Shown piece by piece: positions 31,101 through 44,200 of a stretch of 64,000 nucleotides of DNA. Below the pieces are notes generated by a model that saw only the letters and a program-made list of their open reading frames with translations, did not search any database and had not been told where the DNA came from. The position numbers and the translations under genes were made by a program. The stretch is from Monosporascus cannonballus (taxonomy: Eukaryota > Ascomycota > Sordariomycetes > Xylariales). The first letter of the stretch is position 1, and each line of letters starts with the position of its first letter. The DNA lies in the NCBI GenBank assembly GCA_004154925.1, contig QJNS01000273.1, positions 567-64,566 on the forward strand. The letters run 5' to 3'.

Positions 31101-34100
31101 GTTGCCCTATTGAAGAAGTGGGGAACTCTCATTAGTCTCTTGTTAGCTTCCCCCGGGTTTAGAGAGTTAAAGGCCGAAATATCGGCGTACAATACACAGG
31201 GGTATGTAATGTTGGTTTCTCCACAGGCTCACGAAATACTGGAATTGGCTAGAATGTCAATCCTCACACAATTTGTATGCAGAGTAACATTATTAATTAT
31301 TCTGCTATTTGGGGGGGATAGTTTATATCAAGGCTTACTTAAGTTATTATTGGGTTGTTAAAGGGACGATGGTTAATGATGTATTCTCCCATACAAATTC
31401 CATGGGATTCTACATTCTATCTTCATAAGGCAAATGTTGGGTCGATTGGAGAAACTAACATTAAATACCCCTGCGTACTGTAGACTGCCTTTGAGTGTAT
31501 TCAGTTATTGCACATATGTATAGTACAAGAAACGCGAATACCGAGCTGGGAAGCGTAACTTACCCTTTATAGGAGCACAAAACTGCTCGTCTCGTAGTGG
31601 TGGTGGTCAGAGAAGTTTGGTGATCGCCAAGGGTGCTATTTTCGGCGGCAGCACATGTCAGTTGAAATGGCACTAATGTATGCACTCTGGCACCGCGTTT
31701 ACAGCACCACAAACATTTGAAGACATGCATCAGGCTGTGTTGTCGTGCATCGAACATGGTTGGATAAGGAGGTCAAGTGCGCTACTTTCAGCCCCTAACC
31801 GAATTGAGTTGAAAGTGTCCTGCATATCGCAGCTTCGTGATTGGTGATACAGACGCTGTTGAGAAGGCCCAGGTGCAATAATCATGCAGCGCGGATGTGA
31901 TATCGATGGGGCATTCTCAGCAAATGAGGTGCGGGCAAGTATGGCGTTTGGCGTCTGTTGAGAAATTAGGTGATCACAGCATGAGCTGAAGTCAGTGGGA
32001 GAACGCCACGGTTGTGGGGATCTGATTGACAATCCACTACGGTATACTTCGCCGCATCGGAGCGAAGCAAAAAAAAAATGGTTTCGTGCGAATTGATATC
32101 TCCATTACGGGGCTTGTTTTGGGGGCTGGACGACTCGGAGCTCAAACCAGACACCAACCGTGACAGCCCTGTGCACGCGCGTTTGATTTACACCTAGGGA
32201 CGGCGTATCCCTAGATGAGCCTCATACGCCACAGATGCTGCACAGTACGGCTATGGATCGGGTTCCCTGGCATGTCTGGACCTCGCAACCTCGTGGGATT
32301 GTAATATCATGTCACTTAATGGCAGGGGTGGAAAAAGTTTTTCGATGACAGAGACAGGGAATGTCAGCCGCGCGTCGCATGGCCTGCTCGAACCGTAAGC
32401 CAAACAGGTAACCAATACAGAGCGGGGTAGATCCCTCCAACAGCATAAGAAAGAGTAGGGGGATCAGACACAGAGAAGCACCTCAACGCTAGTTCGACCG
32501 AGGAGGACATCGTCAGCAGTTTAAACCCGGATGAAGCAGTTTAAACGATTGATGTTTCGGGAAAAGATTTCAAAGGCCAAGAAAAAAAATCCCCACCCGC
32601 GTAAACAAACCCACGGGCCCCGGAGCGGCCCCTTGACCTTCGCAGTAGCTCATCTAGTGCACGGATGCTAACTGGGAACCGATGCTTAGTACCTAGGACA
32701 AGGGAACCTGGGTATCATGGCATCCTGGTATGATGGAATGATGGGATTGCAATAGGCACACCCCTCCGAGACCCTGCCTCCGGACCGATAAACGAAATTG
32801 AGAGTTAAAATTTTTTAAGATTGAGAGGACGCTTGCGAAATTTAGCCCTACTTAGGAACCCTAGAGGAATCTTGGCGGCTCCCAGGTATATCAAAAAATT
32901 TTGCGCCTCGGACTTCGTGTCTGGCAATGAGGATCCGACCTGGGATTGGAATCCATTGCCGATTGGCGCAAGCTACAACTGCGTTTATGCAAGGGAGCTA
33001 GTGTTCTTTAAATATTTCCTCTGGTCGAGCTTCGTAAGAATTGTACCGAGATGTGCTTCGTACATGAGCTAGATGGATGTGTGCAAGATGCGATTTTTGT
33101 GTGCGTGAAGCAATTTCGGGAGGATATGAGGGGCAAGGTCTCCCAATCTTAGCGTGTTATGCAAGATGCGACCAGTGGCGCGACCAAGCTCTATTAATGT
33201 CAAACCAGATTCGGTGCAACCACATCTCCTCATAAGGAAATTGCTGGGTTTGAGAGCTGTCTTGAGAAATAAGAGGCCGTTGAAAGGCTTGCCTTGGCGC
33301 TGACATTCGAGAAAGGGCTGGTGTGGGCTAGGCTGCGCATGAACTCGGCACGCTAAATAGGGGATGAATAAGCCGTGGGGTGATGGCGCCTATGCCTTCC
33401 GGTTTGTTCCATGGAACTAAGGAACCTGGAACTAATTGTATTCGGGTATTCGGCCGCCCGTATTCCGCGGGAGAGTCCACTGCTAAGAAGAACGATGACA
33501 GAATTCAAGCAACTTGTTGCTGTCCCCGGCTCCGGATATTGGCCCTTTCCGTGTCCTCGGAGTAACAACAGCTGGTGCTTACTAAGCTTACGCACTGCCT
33601 TGTCGCTATCCTGCCTACCAGTAAATTGGCATGTAAGGTCCTTTTAACTGTATTAGATAGATTTCTAACAAATTAAGTCGAGTCGAAATTTGATTGCACG
33701 CATTGCAATGAGGTATAGGCATGATGGTTAAGGGGCCGACTCCCATCCAACCCGATATACCTTCATATAATTACAAGAAGGGGTGGCTCAACCTGGCGTT
33801 GACAGGATCGATGCTTCGGTATGAAGCACTTGCCTATATCACTTCAACTCCCTGTTAATGTAAAGCTTCCTCGGGACTTACACTATCAATGGCCATGGGC
33901 TTATACTGCGGCGTCACGGAGCAGCAGGGCCTCGCATCGATTTAGTTTACCTTAAGTACTAGCGCAATGGGTGCATCATAATACAGTAAGTCTATATAGC
34001 CATCAGGCCGCAGTACTCACTTCATGCGGCAGGCAGCTTGCTACTTACGCGCCCCTTCTAGACCGTGGCGCCCTGGACCAGACACAAATCAATAATGGGA

Positions 34101-36067
34101 GAAAGTCACACAAACTGCCAGCGAAGGGGCCACAAATAATTCACACGGGACTACAGGAAGTAAGATATCTAGAGATCGAACTATGTAATGCTGCAAGGAT
34201 CATTTTACCTTGGGAGTAGGGGCCCATAAATGATATGAGAGAGGTAAACTGCACGAAACAGGACATACGAGTAAAAGGCACCAGATGCAGCACTCCGATT
34301 CCAGAGAGTGCATGTTGCGTGGATGGAATCCGCCTTAGCGAACGGCGGGGGGAATCTGATGAAATGAAGTCATTCAAGGGGTCTCGCATCCCCTTCTAGT
34401 TAACTCCGAGAGGCCCGGTATCGACTACAGACGTTAAGGAAAGTGAATACAGTTGCATTCGGGCCTAAAGCCAAGTGCTGCTTTCCCTCGAATAGGGCGC
34501 ATATCCGCGCAATGTTGCACGAGACCGTCACCCACTAAGTTACACCAACTCCGAAGCCAAGAAGACAGACAGTAACACACCCACTGCATCTACGAAACCG
34601 CATCTCATCCCGACCGATGCACTCATCTTCTTCGAAACATGCAAGGCATCATGTTCAAGCGTAAAAGCACGGTGTATTAATCCCTGATCCCACCTCTAGA
34701 TCCCGCGAGCGTAAGCCAGCCGCAGCGTAATAAATTCCCCGCGCGAATTAAAATCATGAACGCATCCTCCGACCAAGACCAACTGAAACGGCCGTTTTGA
34801 CTCGGAGTTGACATCAAAATGACGTCAACGATAACGTAAGCGTCGGTCCGACAGCCCGGGCCAGCAGCCTGACCAGCCTTGCGGCATCCCCTGTCCGGAC
34901 TCCACATATCTCGGCCGAGAGACCGAGAGCACAGGGACAGCGGAGAGAAGGAGCCTTGCATGAACTGGTCGGTGGTTATGTGGAGCGGAGCTTTTGTCGT
35001 GGGTGCGCGGACGGAGCCCCGCCCCGGGCCTGTCCTGTCGTGTCGGGGAAGTGGGGGACCCGGAGGACCACATACAGCACCAGCAGGTGGGTGCTACGCT
35101 CCCGGTAACCTAACCTAACCCAAACCGAAAAGGCCTTAAACCTGCCTGCGCCAGCGCAACACGTGCAGAGTAGGGTTGAGACCAGAGCACAACCCCAAAG
35201 ATCGGGCTGCGCATGATGTTAATTACGTGGAACATAAATAGTCAGAGCAGGCACGGCTAACTGCCACCCCCGGAGTTCGCTCGAGTCACAAACAAGTGCG
35301 GGTGGTTTACACGACATATGCGGCCTAGCTTCTTGAGCCTCACCAGATGCAGCACAGCAGGGAACATAGAGCATATGGTGAATATAATACTATTTTAGGG
35401 GCGAATTTGTTCAAGCTATAATAAGCGAGGATTATCTAGCCAGCCAGCAAAACCCCCAACACCGAAACAAATATCTGTGGCGAGTCCCCGTCGACGCCAA
35501 CGCCTCGTAGCTTGGGCTTGGACAGCCCATTGGGACCAGTACAAGCCCTCCCCTCATATCAATGACAAAGGAAATAAGTGGCATTAAATGATGTGTATGT
35601 TAGTAGACAATAACGTGGGTATCACGCAACCCTCATATATAGCAAGGTGCAAACATCCTCCTGAAATGAATCCACAAGCAATGCTGTCCTGCGCAAGATA
35701 TATCCTCCGCGGTTGGCGACTGTTCTATTCCCAAAATGGTCCTGTGAAACTCTAACGCTCGTTTCTTCGTGAGCTACTCGCGTGCTTCTCACTCATTCCT
35801 CGAACGGGGGGTATCATAAACAAAAATACGGAAAATCCAGGCTTTTCTCCAGTCGGATGCAAGATAGGAAGCCCCGAGGCACCGTGTAATGTAACATATA
35901 AAGACCCGAGCGCCAATCCGGAAAATACGGTATGGAATGATCCAAAGCAGGAAACCCATAGTGATACACGATGGCCGCGCCATCATATTTTGGTGGTTTT
36001 TAATATGAGAACTCGGATCCGTTTCCTGGCCTGTGGGTGAAAGACGTGTAAGGAAATCCTTGGTCCC
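28182..36067. other. Gene-poor stretch of 7.9 kb
   Basis: I see no supported gene. Short frames (for example 29184-29597 plus, 29925-30248 plus, 31095-31361 plus, 32821-33072 plus) lack domains, conserved motifs or consistent codon use. Base composition is ordinary, not RIP-like. There are no obvious transposon ends. It may be old intergenic or fully decayed gene sequence. Confidence 0.5.
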
Positions 36068-37318
36068 CTAGGCGGTGGGTTTCTTGAGGACAATCTCACA
36101 ATTGGCATCAAACCGGAGATTCCAAAGGCGGACGGACTGCATGAAGCGCTCGGTCTTCTCCAACTCCCTCTCGCGGCCAAACATGGTCTCGACGAACTCG
36201 ACACCGGAGTTCTTACCAAGCTCGGGAGTACCCTTTCGCTTCGCGGCCTGCAGCATGGGGGTTTCGCATCGTTTGAGAAGGGACCGCAGCTTGTCCATCA
36301 ACCTCTCGCCACTCTCAATAAAATCCTCGAGCATCTCCTTGTTCTCCTGGGTGCGGACCTCTGGGATTATCTCCTCGGAACGCTTTATCTTCCCAGAAAG
36401 CTGAATGAGGAGGAGCCAAAGTTCGCCGGCCATATCGGCAATGGGTGTCCCGGCTCCATGGCGGTAAACAGTCCAATCATAGATCCACTTGCCAAGGGAG
36501 TTTGCGTCAAAGACACTACCAAGCAACATAACAGGTTCCTCAGTGGGGTCCCAGTTCTTCAGCGAGTAACCGGTCGGGATCTTGTGCTTCCTGGCGTCAG
36601 CCTCAGTTGCCTTGGGTGCAGGAGCGGTGGCCTTCTTCTTCTGAGCAACCGTAGGCTTAGTTGTCTGGGGACGCGCGGGTGGCGAATTGACGCTGGTGGA
36701 TGCGTGGCGACCGTGGGTGCGCGACGAGTGGTGGGCGACCCTTGTCGCAGAACGAGGCGGCAACTCGTCATAGCGGGGGTAATCCGTCCTCTCTCTGTCA
36801 TGGTAGGTCGGATGAGCCTGCGGGTAGTAGTAGTAATCAGTGCCATGTCCCGCAGCAGCAGCATAATGGTAATAATCCTCGTATGTGCGGATCCGAGGCT
36901 GTGCAAGAAACACATGTCTGACGCCGTCAACCTCAATGACCTCGTCCTCGTCGGAGTCCCCATAGAGGGTCCGATAGTTAGAGTAAGAGCGGCGGCGTTC
37001 GCGCTTCGGCGTGGGGTGATGATCATGCGACCCATAGAAACTGTGCTTTCGCGATGAACTCACTTTCGGGCTTGGGCCTGTGGCGTACTCGCCGGTGCTC
37101 TTGTAGCGTGGCGAGAAAGCCGTAGACGGTCGGAACTCGTTGAAGCCGGTGCTGGCGCCGCGAGTGTGAGCCCGAGTTGCTGGCCGCTGGGGAGTCTTCG
37201 ATCCCGCGTAGTAATTAGTATAGTGGTGAGGCGAGGGGGTCGGCGATGGACTCCGAGAGCTATAATAGTTGTTATAGTCTCCTCCCCGGTTGGGACTGTA
37301 AGGCGACCCGTAACTCAT
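36068..37318 (-). CDS. gp1-like conserved fungal protein (416 aa)
   Basis: An intact single-exon gene. The N-terminal 240 residues are low-complexity, rich in Tyr, Ser, Pro and His (YNNYYSSRSPSPTPSPHHY) with basic patches (PKRERRRSYSNYR). The C-terminal 175 residues form a conserved helical domain: IPTGYSLKNWDPTEEPVMLL, SVFDANSLGKWIYDWTVY, ADMAGELWLLLIQLSGKIKR, DFIESGERLMDKLRSLLKR and GVEFVETMFGRERELEKTER. Homologues across Eurotiales are often labelled 'vegetative cell wall protein gp1', a name that probably only reflects the Pro-rich part; molecular function is not known. I chose the ATG at 37318 (MSYGSPYSPNRGG) over the one at 37363 because the extra 15 residues do not fit the family start. 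The lack of damage stands out here. Confidence 0.82.
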   Translation of the reverse strand: MSYGSPYSPNRGGDYNNYYSSRSPSPTPSPHHYTNYYAGSKTPQRPATRAHTRGASTGFNEFRPSTAFSPRYKSTGEYATGPSPKVSSSRKHSFYGSHDHHPTPKRERRRSYSNYRTLYGDSDEDEVIEVDGVRHVFLAQPRIRTYEDYYHYAAAAGHGTDYYYYPQAHPTYHDRERTDYPRYDELPPRSATRVAHHSSRTHGRHASTSVNSPPARPQTTKPTVAQKKKATAPAPKATEADARKHKIPTGYSLKNWDPTEEPVMLLGSVFDANSLGKWIYDWTVYRHGAGTPIADMAGELWLLLIQLSGKIKRSEEIIPEVRTQENKEMLEDFIESGERLMDKLRSLLKRCETPMLQAAKRKGTPELGKNSGVEFVETMFGRERELEKTERFMQSVRLWNLRFDANCEIVLKKPTA

Positions 37319-40300
37319 CTTCCCGGATATTGCGATGTCGTGTTGACACCCGATAACACTCAACTCCTTTCGCTCTTTCTCTCAAAATTCCTATCGCGCC
37401 CCTCTGCGGCGTCGAATTGCTGTCGAGTTCGTCCCAGTAAATTTTTTTTGTTTGTTTAGTGCGCGCCTGTGTCGTGACGCGGGAGGAAGTGACCCGGTCA
37501 CCTTGGTATGTAGTCGGTTGGAAGAGGAGAGAAAAACCGTCTTCTGTATGAGAACATGTCAAGATTTTAGTGTCGAAATCCCCCTTCTAGGAGACTTGGG
37601 CATCAAAGTCGAAGTTCTCCGACTTCAACAGTGAATGTGCTAGTAGTTTCTGGACTCTTGAATGTCCAGAACCGATGACTCGATTCGGGGTGGCAACGTT
37701 GATGAATAATCAACTGTGACTGCAGGGTTTTAAAGAAGATTGTTATGGCAACTTGCCAACAAAGTGCCAAAGCTGAGAGAAAAGAAGAGTATGAATGGTG
37801 GTGTGGTCGGGCAATGAATGCTTTAATAATATTCTTGTGCGGTCCGCAGAATATCGGAGGAGTAAACCGCACAACTCCTTTCGGGTACTGAGAGCACAAC
37901 CACTAAAATTGAGACAGGGAATGGGGCAGGGATGCCCTTGCTGAGAAGGGGGAAAAAAACAGCTCGGATGGTCCAGGGTGGTCTTGGGCGCCAAGGTCGT
38001 TACTGTGCTTTTTCGTAATGGAGGGGGGCAGGAAGCCGGGGGGGTACTTTAGATATACGCCCCTTTCAACCCGTCACCTGAAAAGCGGGACCAGGAGCCA
38101 GCCACAACGTCCGAGATCAATTCTTTCGCACTTTGCCCTTGTCGTGACCCGGCGGAGTTAGCGATTCTCGTCGCCTGTTTGGGGCGTCTTAGTGGTCGGT
38201 TGTCGCCCGCCTCTCAGCTACAGATGGTACGGATCCCTCAACGCCCGAATAGCTGAGTCGCTAGAGTCACTGCTGACTGCTGTGATATCGCCTTCAAAAT
38301 AGGAACCAATTGAGGCAGAGCAATATCATAATCGCATCCGTATGGCTCGATATTCCAGGTAGAAAGGGGACTCGTAAACCAGAATAAATCTGAATGCGAC
38401 AGTAATCGCGATAGATTGAGTCACAGCCAGCTTGTTGACAATATTAGGTCAATCCCGATGGGGCCTGTGACGTTTGATCACTCCCGGGGTAAGTCGCGAA
38501 AAACCATGCTCGGGGGAGCGATATCTCCTTTGAATCCCCCTGCTGAAAAATTTTTTTCTGTGAGATATCGGATATCGATACCCTCGGAGCGAGGGCGCTC
38601 CCGGGGATTTCTAGGACCCGGGGTTATTGCCAAATTGCACTTGGCACTTAGCGAAATTGTGTCTCTTCGTGTGTGGCAATACCAACACTCTCGCGGAAAG
38701 CGGAAAGGTCAGTTCCAGCGACGCTGGCCGTCTACACGAGCGAAAAATTTTCGTATGCCGGGATTGTTCGCAGATCGTCAATTACGGTCCATCGATGGCC
38801 CTTGTAGGATGATGCCGAGGAGGCGCAAGCAAGCAACAGTCGGCGGGTTGAGAATTTGATCGGTGAGGTTGGCGATAGACTGTGCACTGACCCAGGGCCA
38901 GCGGTACGGTAGGATTTGTTGGCTTTCGGCTTGAATTGGTCCAGAGAGCCCCGTTGCTGTCCTGGTGTTGGATGGGGCGAAACCTGGTGATTCGAACCAA
39001 ATGGGATGAATGATGAGGCAGCCCCCCGCCGGTCAGTCTGGCAATGACAACTGATTTGCGATCCGTTTACCCCTTCGCCGCACGAGGATAACGGATAACA
39101 GAGATCAAAAAGGAGGCCTCCTGGTTGATTCGGATTAGAAGTTGGTTGCTGAAAGCCGGTACTGTGTATTATCCAAGTGTGATTCGTAAGTTGAATATGG
39201 TCAAAGGCGACTCTTCAGCCGGTTGTCGTCCACTCACAAGTCGGAGGATGTGCGGTACCCGGATCTCTTGGTTGCGAGCCCGACGCAGATGTCGTATAAT
39301 ATCGAGACTTGGAGATTGGACGCTGTCCGTTCGAAATACTCTCAGCCGAGGATGCAGAACTATCGGACGTGAATGGGAAAATCATATCTGATATAGAGCA
39401 GGGTGACTGTAACATCTGTTTGGCGCCCGCATCTGCAAATCGGCGCGGGGTAGCGTGGGTTCCCACTATGAAAGTGGGAGATAAGCGGCGATGACGAAAG
39501 CCGACGATGAATCTGAAACTCCTCCATAAACATATATGTAGGTGTCGGCCAAGTATACCTAGTATAAATAATCCCAGGAATTAGAAAGCCGGAGGCGGCA
39601 ATGTTCTTGCGTGGCTTTTTGCACCCCCATTTATCGAGCGTGTGGTCACACACACTCATTTGGCATTCGGAGCGAGACGACAACTACGATGGACAGCATC
39701 CGCCTGTGGTGCGTCCACACACTTGACTCTAAGTCACTCCGTTTGAATTATCTTGGTGCTAGTGTGTGGACGGATGACATCTAGACCTACTCTACAACAT
39801 TGGACTTCTTACTTTATCTTACACAGGCTTGATGTACCTAAATCACACAGCATCTCACCCAGTTACAGATCGATCAGCTACCCCATTAACGTGTTTTACC
39901 TCGAAGGCAGCTCGTACAACATGGTTCATTCGCTTTCTATCGAGCGGGCGCGCCGCTGTCTCCAAGCCCAGACCTACCTGAGGCTGGCACTCGGTGGATG
40001 AATGGATGGATATGATGAGGCAGAATATCGAATGGACAGAAATCGATAGGATTTGTGCAAATTCTTACCCACCATCACTCACCACACCCACTTCCTGCTT
40101 ATAGTAAGCGGATAGACTTGGAGATATTCACTTCGTGGTTGGGGTGGCATCCAGCGCTTAGGGAGGATTATGGATAATATCCATCTCCCATAGATCGTAT
40201 GGTTGGATTCCGAGTGTGATATCTGCCATGTGCTCAACCTTTACTCCAACCAGCCCGCTGTAACAGATATCATTCGTGGATGGGCCGAATACTGGTAGGC

Positions 40301-40764
40301 GGTCGAGAAATGATACGTAACCCCGCGTCAAAAATGAACGGCTATGCTGGAAATAGTTCATTAGGCTGGCGGTCATCTGCGTCTCCCCTCCCGTGCATGG
40401 TGGGGATGAGATGGGCGCGGGAAAAAACGTGGGAGACTGCGGCCAGTTACCCACCCACTCTGCCGATCTGGAAATCGCCAATCATGACGGAATTCTACTG
40501 CCTACGTCTGACTAGAATAGAGCTTGACCCAGCGCACGCGCATGCCTGGTCAAATCAGATTCTACTATATTCTTGCTTGCATCATATTTAGTAACCAGCA
40601 CCGGTCATACTCTGTCCATCTTCTATTCTTCCAAACAACGGCATCCAGCCGGCCATCTCAGCCTTACCGTCTGCATCTCAGAGCCTGCATTACAGTTATC
40701 AAGTAAGCCTTGGTCAAACGAGTTATAGCTCATGACAACTACACTATTATTTGGTTTTCTCGGT
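37319..40764. other. Gene-poor stretch with the gp1-like promoter at its left end
   Basis: The first few hundred bases upstream of 37318 are the presumed promoter and leader of the gp1-like gene. The remainder has only short frames (38416-38859 plus, 40158-40481 minus) that I cannot assign. Confidence 0.4.
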
Positions 40765-41165
40765 TTAACTTTGATAACTCCAATCGACTTGGTCGACGTC
40801 CCATTTCTCGCCGCACTTGAGGCCTACATATAAGTATTCTCTAGTAGGATCCGAGGATACCACTAATTCATTGCATACCTGACCGTATGAAATGCTCGGC
40901 CTCTCGAACAACCTACCACTTCCTGCGTACCATAGGTAAGTGCCTATAGTCATGTAGTGATATGTTGCCGGCGCACTTGGGACTACAGACTCACGGTTCA
41001 AGGGCCCAGAACACAACTGCCGCCCTCGGTTTGTCTGATACTCTCAGCCTGCCGCAGTTGCACGAGAACCGTTTGCTTGTGTCAAATGGGACCCCCTCCT
41101 TCCCAGGCTCCGTACCAACTACTTGTTTGAGCTTCATGAAGGCTGCCGTCGTACGACTTTGATTA
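40765..41165 (-). pseudogene. Coding-like relic of a small protein, unidentified
   Basis: Two reverse-strand frames look like real protein. The upstream one reads FMKLKQVVGTEPGKEGVPFD and FSCNCGRLRVSDKPRAAVVF to a stop near 40993. The downstream one reads GTYLWYAGSGRLFERPSISY and VGLKCGEKWDVDQVDWSYQS to a stop at 40765. A GTGAGT donor and CTATAG acceptor lie between them, but splicing there does not join the two frames. Cysteine content is modest. No family recognised. Confidence 0.35.
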
Positions 41166-41206
41166 CCAGCCTCCTTAGGGCTTATTCAGGTTGTCTCTTA
41201 ATATGT

Positions 41207-41235
41207 CCATGGTAAGGAATTCTGCCTTACCATGG
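41207..41235. repeat. Perfect 11-bp inverted repeat with a 7-base loop
   Basis: CCATGGTAAGG and its exact reverse complement CCTTACCATGG are separated by AATTCTG. It lies just upstream of the reverse-strand relic at 40765-41165. No U-run follows, so terminator function is not suggested; fungal genes do not use such terminators anyway. Confidence 0.7.
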
Positions 41236-44200
41236 CTGACACGATCTCGGCGTTATTCCTCTCACACTGGTTCACATCTCATATCATTTACTGTGGTCTG
41301 ATATCCTGTGAATACAAAATTTTGACAGCTGTGGCTTGAATGATTTTAGACGAGTCCAGCCCCCCCTAGAGCTAGAGCCTCACGGCTCGCAACGAACAGG
41401 ATTAGCATCCCCGTTGGCACTTATCCAATCCACGAGGCGCCGAGAGACGCCTGGTCCTTGAGCCTCTTGCTCACGTCTGCGACTGCAAGAAAATCTCATG
41501 GTGGGGACTTCTCAGCGAAGGCCGTCGACCGCCCGTTGCGTTACGATTTAGTACTAGATCGCACTTGTTGTTCGTTCCCGTCGCCCTGGTTCCCCCTTCT
41601 AGTCTAAGGTGAGCTCCGGTGTCGCTTTCTTGCTTTGGATAGTTGAGAGTCTCCATACAGTACAGGCCGAACTGTCCCTAGGAAGATCAAGCCGCATCGA
41701 CTGTGCATAATAAAGTGATGGGCTAACTCTGTTAGCCTTTCGGCGGAAATTACATCCACTGCCGCGGGTCAGTCCAGCAGGGAATTACTGGAGTCTTGTT
41801 CTAACCCTGAAATCCAATGCAGCCTGGTCCCTTCTAGCGTAACACTGGCCATTGGTTTCGGCTAGATTTGCACACCGGTACGGGCGCTGCGGCCACACCT
41901 TGCGATGCTGCCCCATATATCTTTCCCGTCCTTCGAGAACTACACACCCCCCCGGTCCTCCCTGTCAGCAGCGGTCCTTGAGAAGGCTAGTCTAAAAGAG
42001 GCCAGGTGGCTTGAGCGTAACACACCACCGGCCCTCCCAATTCGGTGACCCAACCCCATGCCAGCCCAATATCAAATTCTTTTCTCTTCCCTACGCTCAT
42101 CACCTCGCTCGAATTTTCCACAGAGAGAAACCAGGGCCCCCTCCTGTTTCCTTGCAGGGAATGACGGCCTATGTCTGATATCATCCTCCCCTCCTCACGA
42201 TCAAGAGAAGAAAAAAGGGCAGTGAGTCACAGTGACGCCTGCCATGGGCGATTAATGTACAATATATGCCCTGATGCCCAATGTCTGTGGGCTGAGGAAT
42301 TCGGTGCTGCAAATCTGTATGGTCAATGGTGGTCGATTTTTGGCCAAGCCGCATGGGCTCGATTAGAAAACCCCGTCCGATTGGGCGAAGCCTGAGTCCC
42401 TCGCGTACGGACAACAAGGCACTGAGCCACAAAAGTTGGAGCTCTGGCGAAACGGAATGCTAGGCTCGGGTCCCTCCTACCCAACAGCGAAGAAGCAGCC
42501 CCTTCTTGCCCTTCCGGCCATTCACGGCGGCCGCTTCGAAGGCCAAGCTCCACCCCACAGCCGCCCGCTTTCAAGGCTGTCAACAAAAATTTCGAAAAAA
42601 ATGTCATTGACCGAAAATAGGAGAGCCCCTTCCTCCATCGAACAAATTTTTTTTCTTCGCTCGTGCAGGGAGGGCAAGCACGCCTGTCGAGAGGGACGAT
42701 CTGGCTCGTCAGTCCCTGTCCTCACCGACTCTTGGAGAGAGATTGGCACGGCGACGACATCGCAATACAGAGGGATGGATGGCTGGATCGCCCTCGTCAT
42801 GGCCGTCGCCTTCGTGCCTTACGAGGTACATAAAGTACCTACATCGGAGTCGTAGAGGGGCTCACATGAGACCCCTGCTCGATTGGGTGCGACGTAGCGC
42901 GGCGCACAAAATTAAACATCACGAAATACCTGCCGTCGGCCTGGGATCTGAAAAAGTTTCTCTTTGTTATTGGAGATGGAACTCTACAACGCAAGCGCGA
43001 ATCTCGCTTCGAAGCTGAATGCGTAAGTGACTCTTAGGAACGTATAGCAAGATATATACTATGTGCATCCATTTCCTACTACTAGATTAGTGCATTGTAA
43101 TCTAACTTCACAATCATCAACCGCCAACGTCACACCGTCGCTGTCACAATGGTCTTGTTGCAGTCCAATAACATCGGGATCGCATCCATTCAACAAGTTT
43201 TTACGCAGATTGTTGGTGACAGCGACCTAGGTCTGCAGAGCGGGCCCTACCAGACAGGTCGTATTTGCACTATCACTATATGTAACCATGGTCCAATGAG
43301 AGATGCTGCCTGACCCGCACGTGTATGACGAAGTGACGAAGTTGCTGCTTGAGGCTGCGCAATCACCAACAGTTGCGATGAAAGTTTACTTTGCACTCGG
43401 TCATACTGACCTCTTCGCTTTCGTCCATGCCTTTTCTCAGACAGCGCTTCCAAATAATCACATCGATGTTGACTCACTAATGAAGGGCTGTTCAATCAAC
43501 CTATTATCGCAAAATCGCAAACAGCCTTCGTATTCGGCAAACCTACATAGACCAGTATAGCCGGTACAATAGGAGGTAGATTAGAGCGGATCAACGCCCA
43601 ATGACCACTACCCAGCCGGCGGCGTATCCGTTAATACGCCACCACTTCTCTGTCGCATCGAATGCTCGCTTGATTGGACTTCATTTTCTCTGACATACGC
43701 TACATCTAGCTCTGCCAAAGTTCAAGGGGAGAGGAGTAGTTTTATCTATCCCCAGGGGCGGGCGACCCTCGACGGCCTCGCCTCACGTGTGTATGGGTAT
43801 GGATACAGATGCAGGTGTAGGTGTAAGGCGTGTGCGCATTGCCCTTTCTAACCAAGGGGGCTGCATTACCCAACACCATTTTTTTGGAGTTGGCAAGACC
43901 CGGGCACATCCCTTCCTTTCTTCCTCCGCAAGCCGCTCGACGTCAACTGGACCCGATACTATGGTCAATCTGGCGACTTGGATGCTTGTTGACGTGTCAC
44001 TGTCGTTAATAGCGGGCGTGCTGCTAGTAAGTAGTTTGTGCGGGTGGTCTTAAAGGGGCACAGTTGCTGTGGCGGTGTTCCCTATTTATCCGTCCCTTAC
44101 CTGCGAAGTACAGTGTCTGTATTTCTTGGCTTATTATTGTGCTATGTATGTATGTACTAAAAATGCAAGCCCATATCAATCTGGGTAGAACAATCAAGCA

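Noticed and set aside
42436..42855. 139-codon plus-strand open frame
   Set aside because: It begins at a TTG rather than ATG, has no recognisable motif and overlaps equally long frames on the other strand.
43785..43840. TG-rich tract that might be telomere-like
   Set aside because: No regular TTAGGG or other fixed unit; only loosely repeated G/T-rich triplets.
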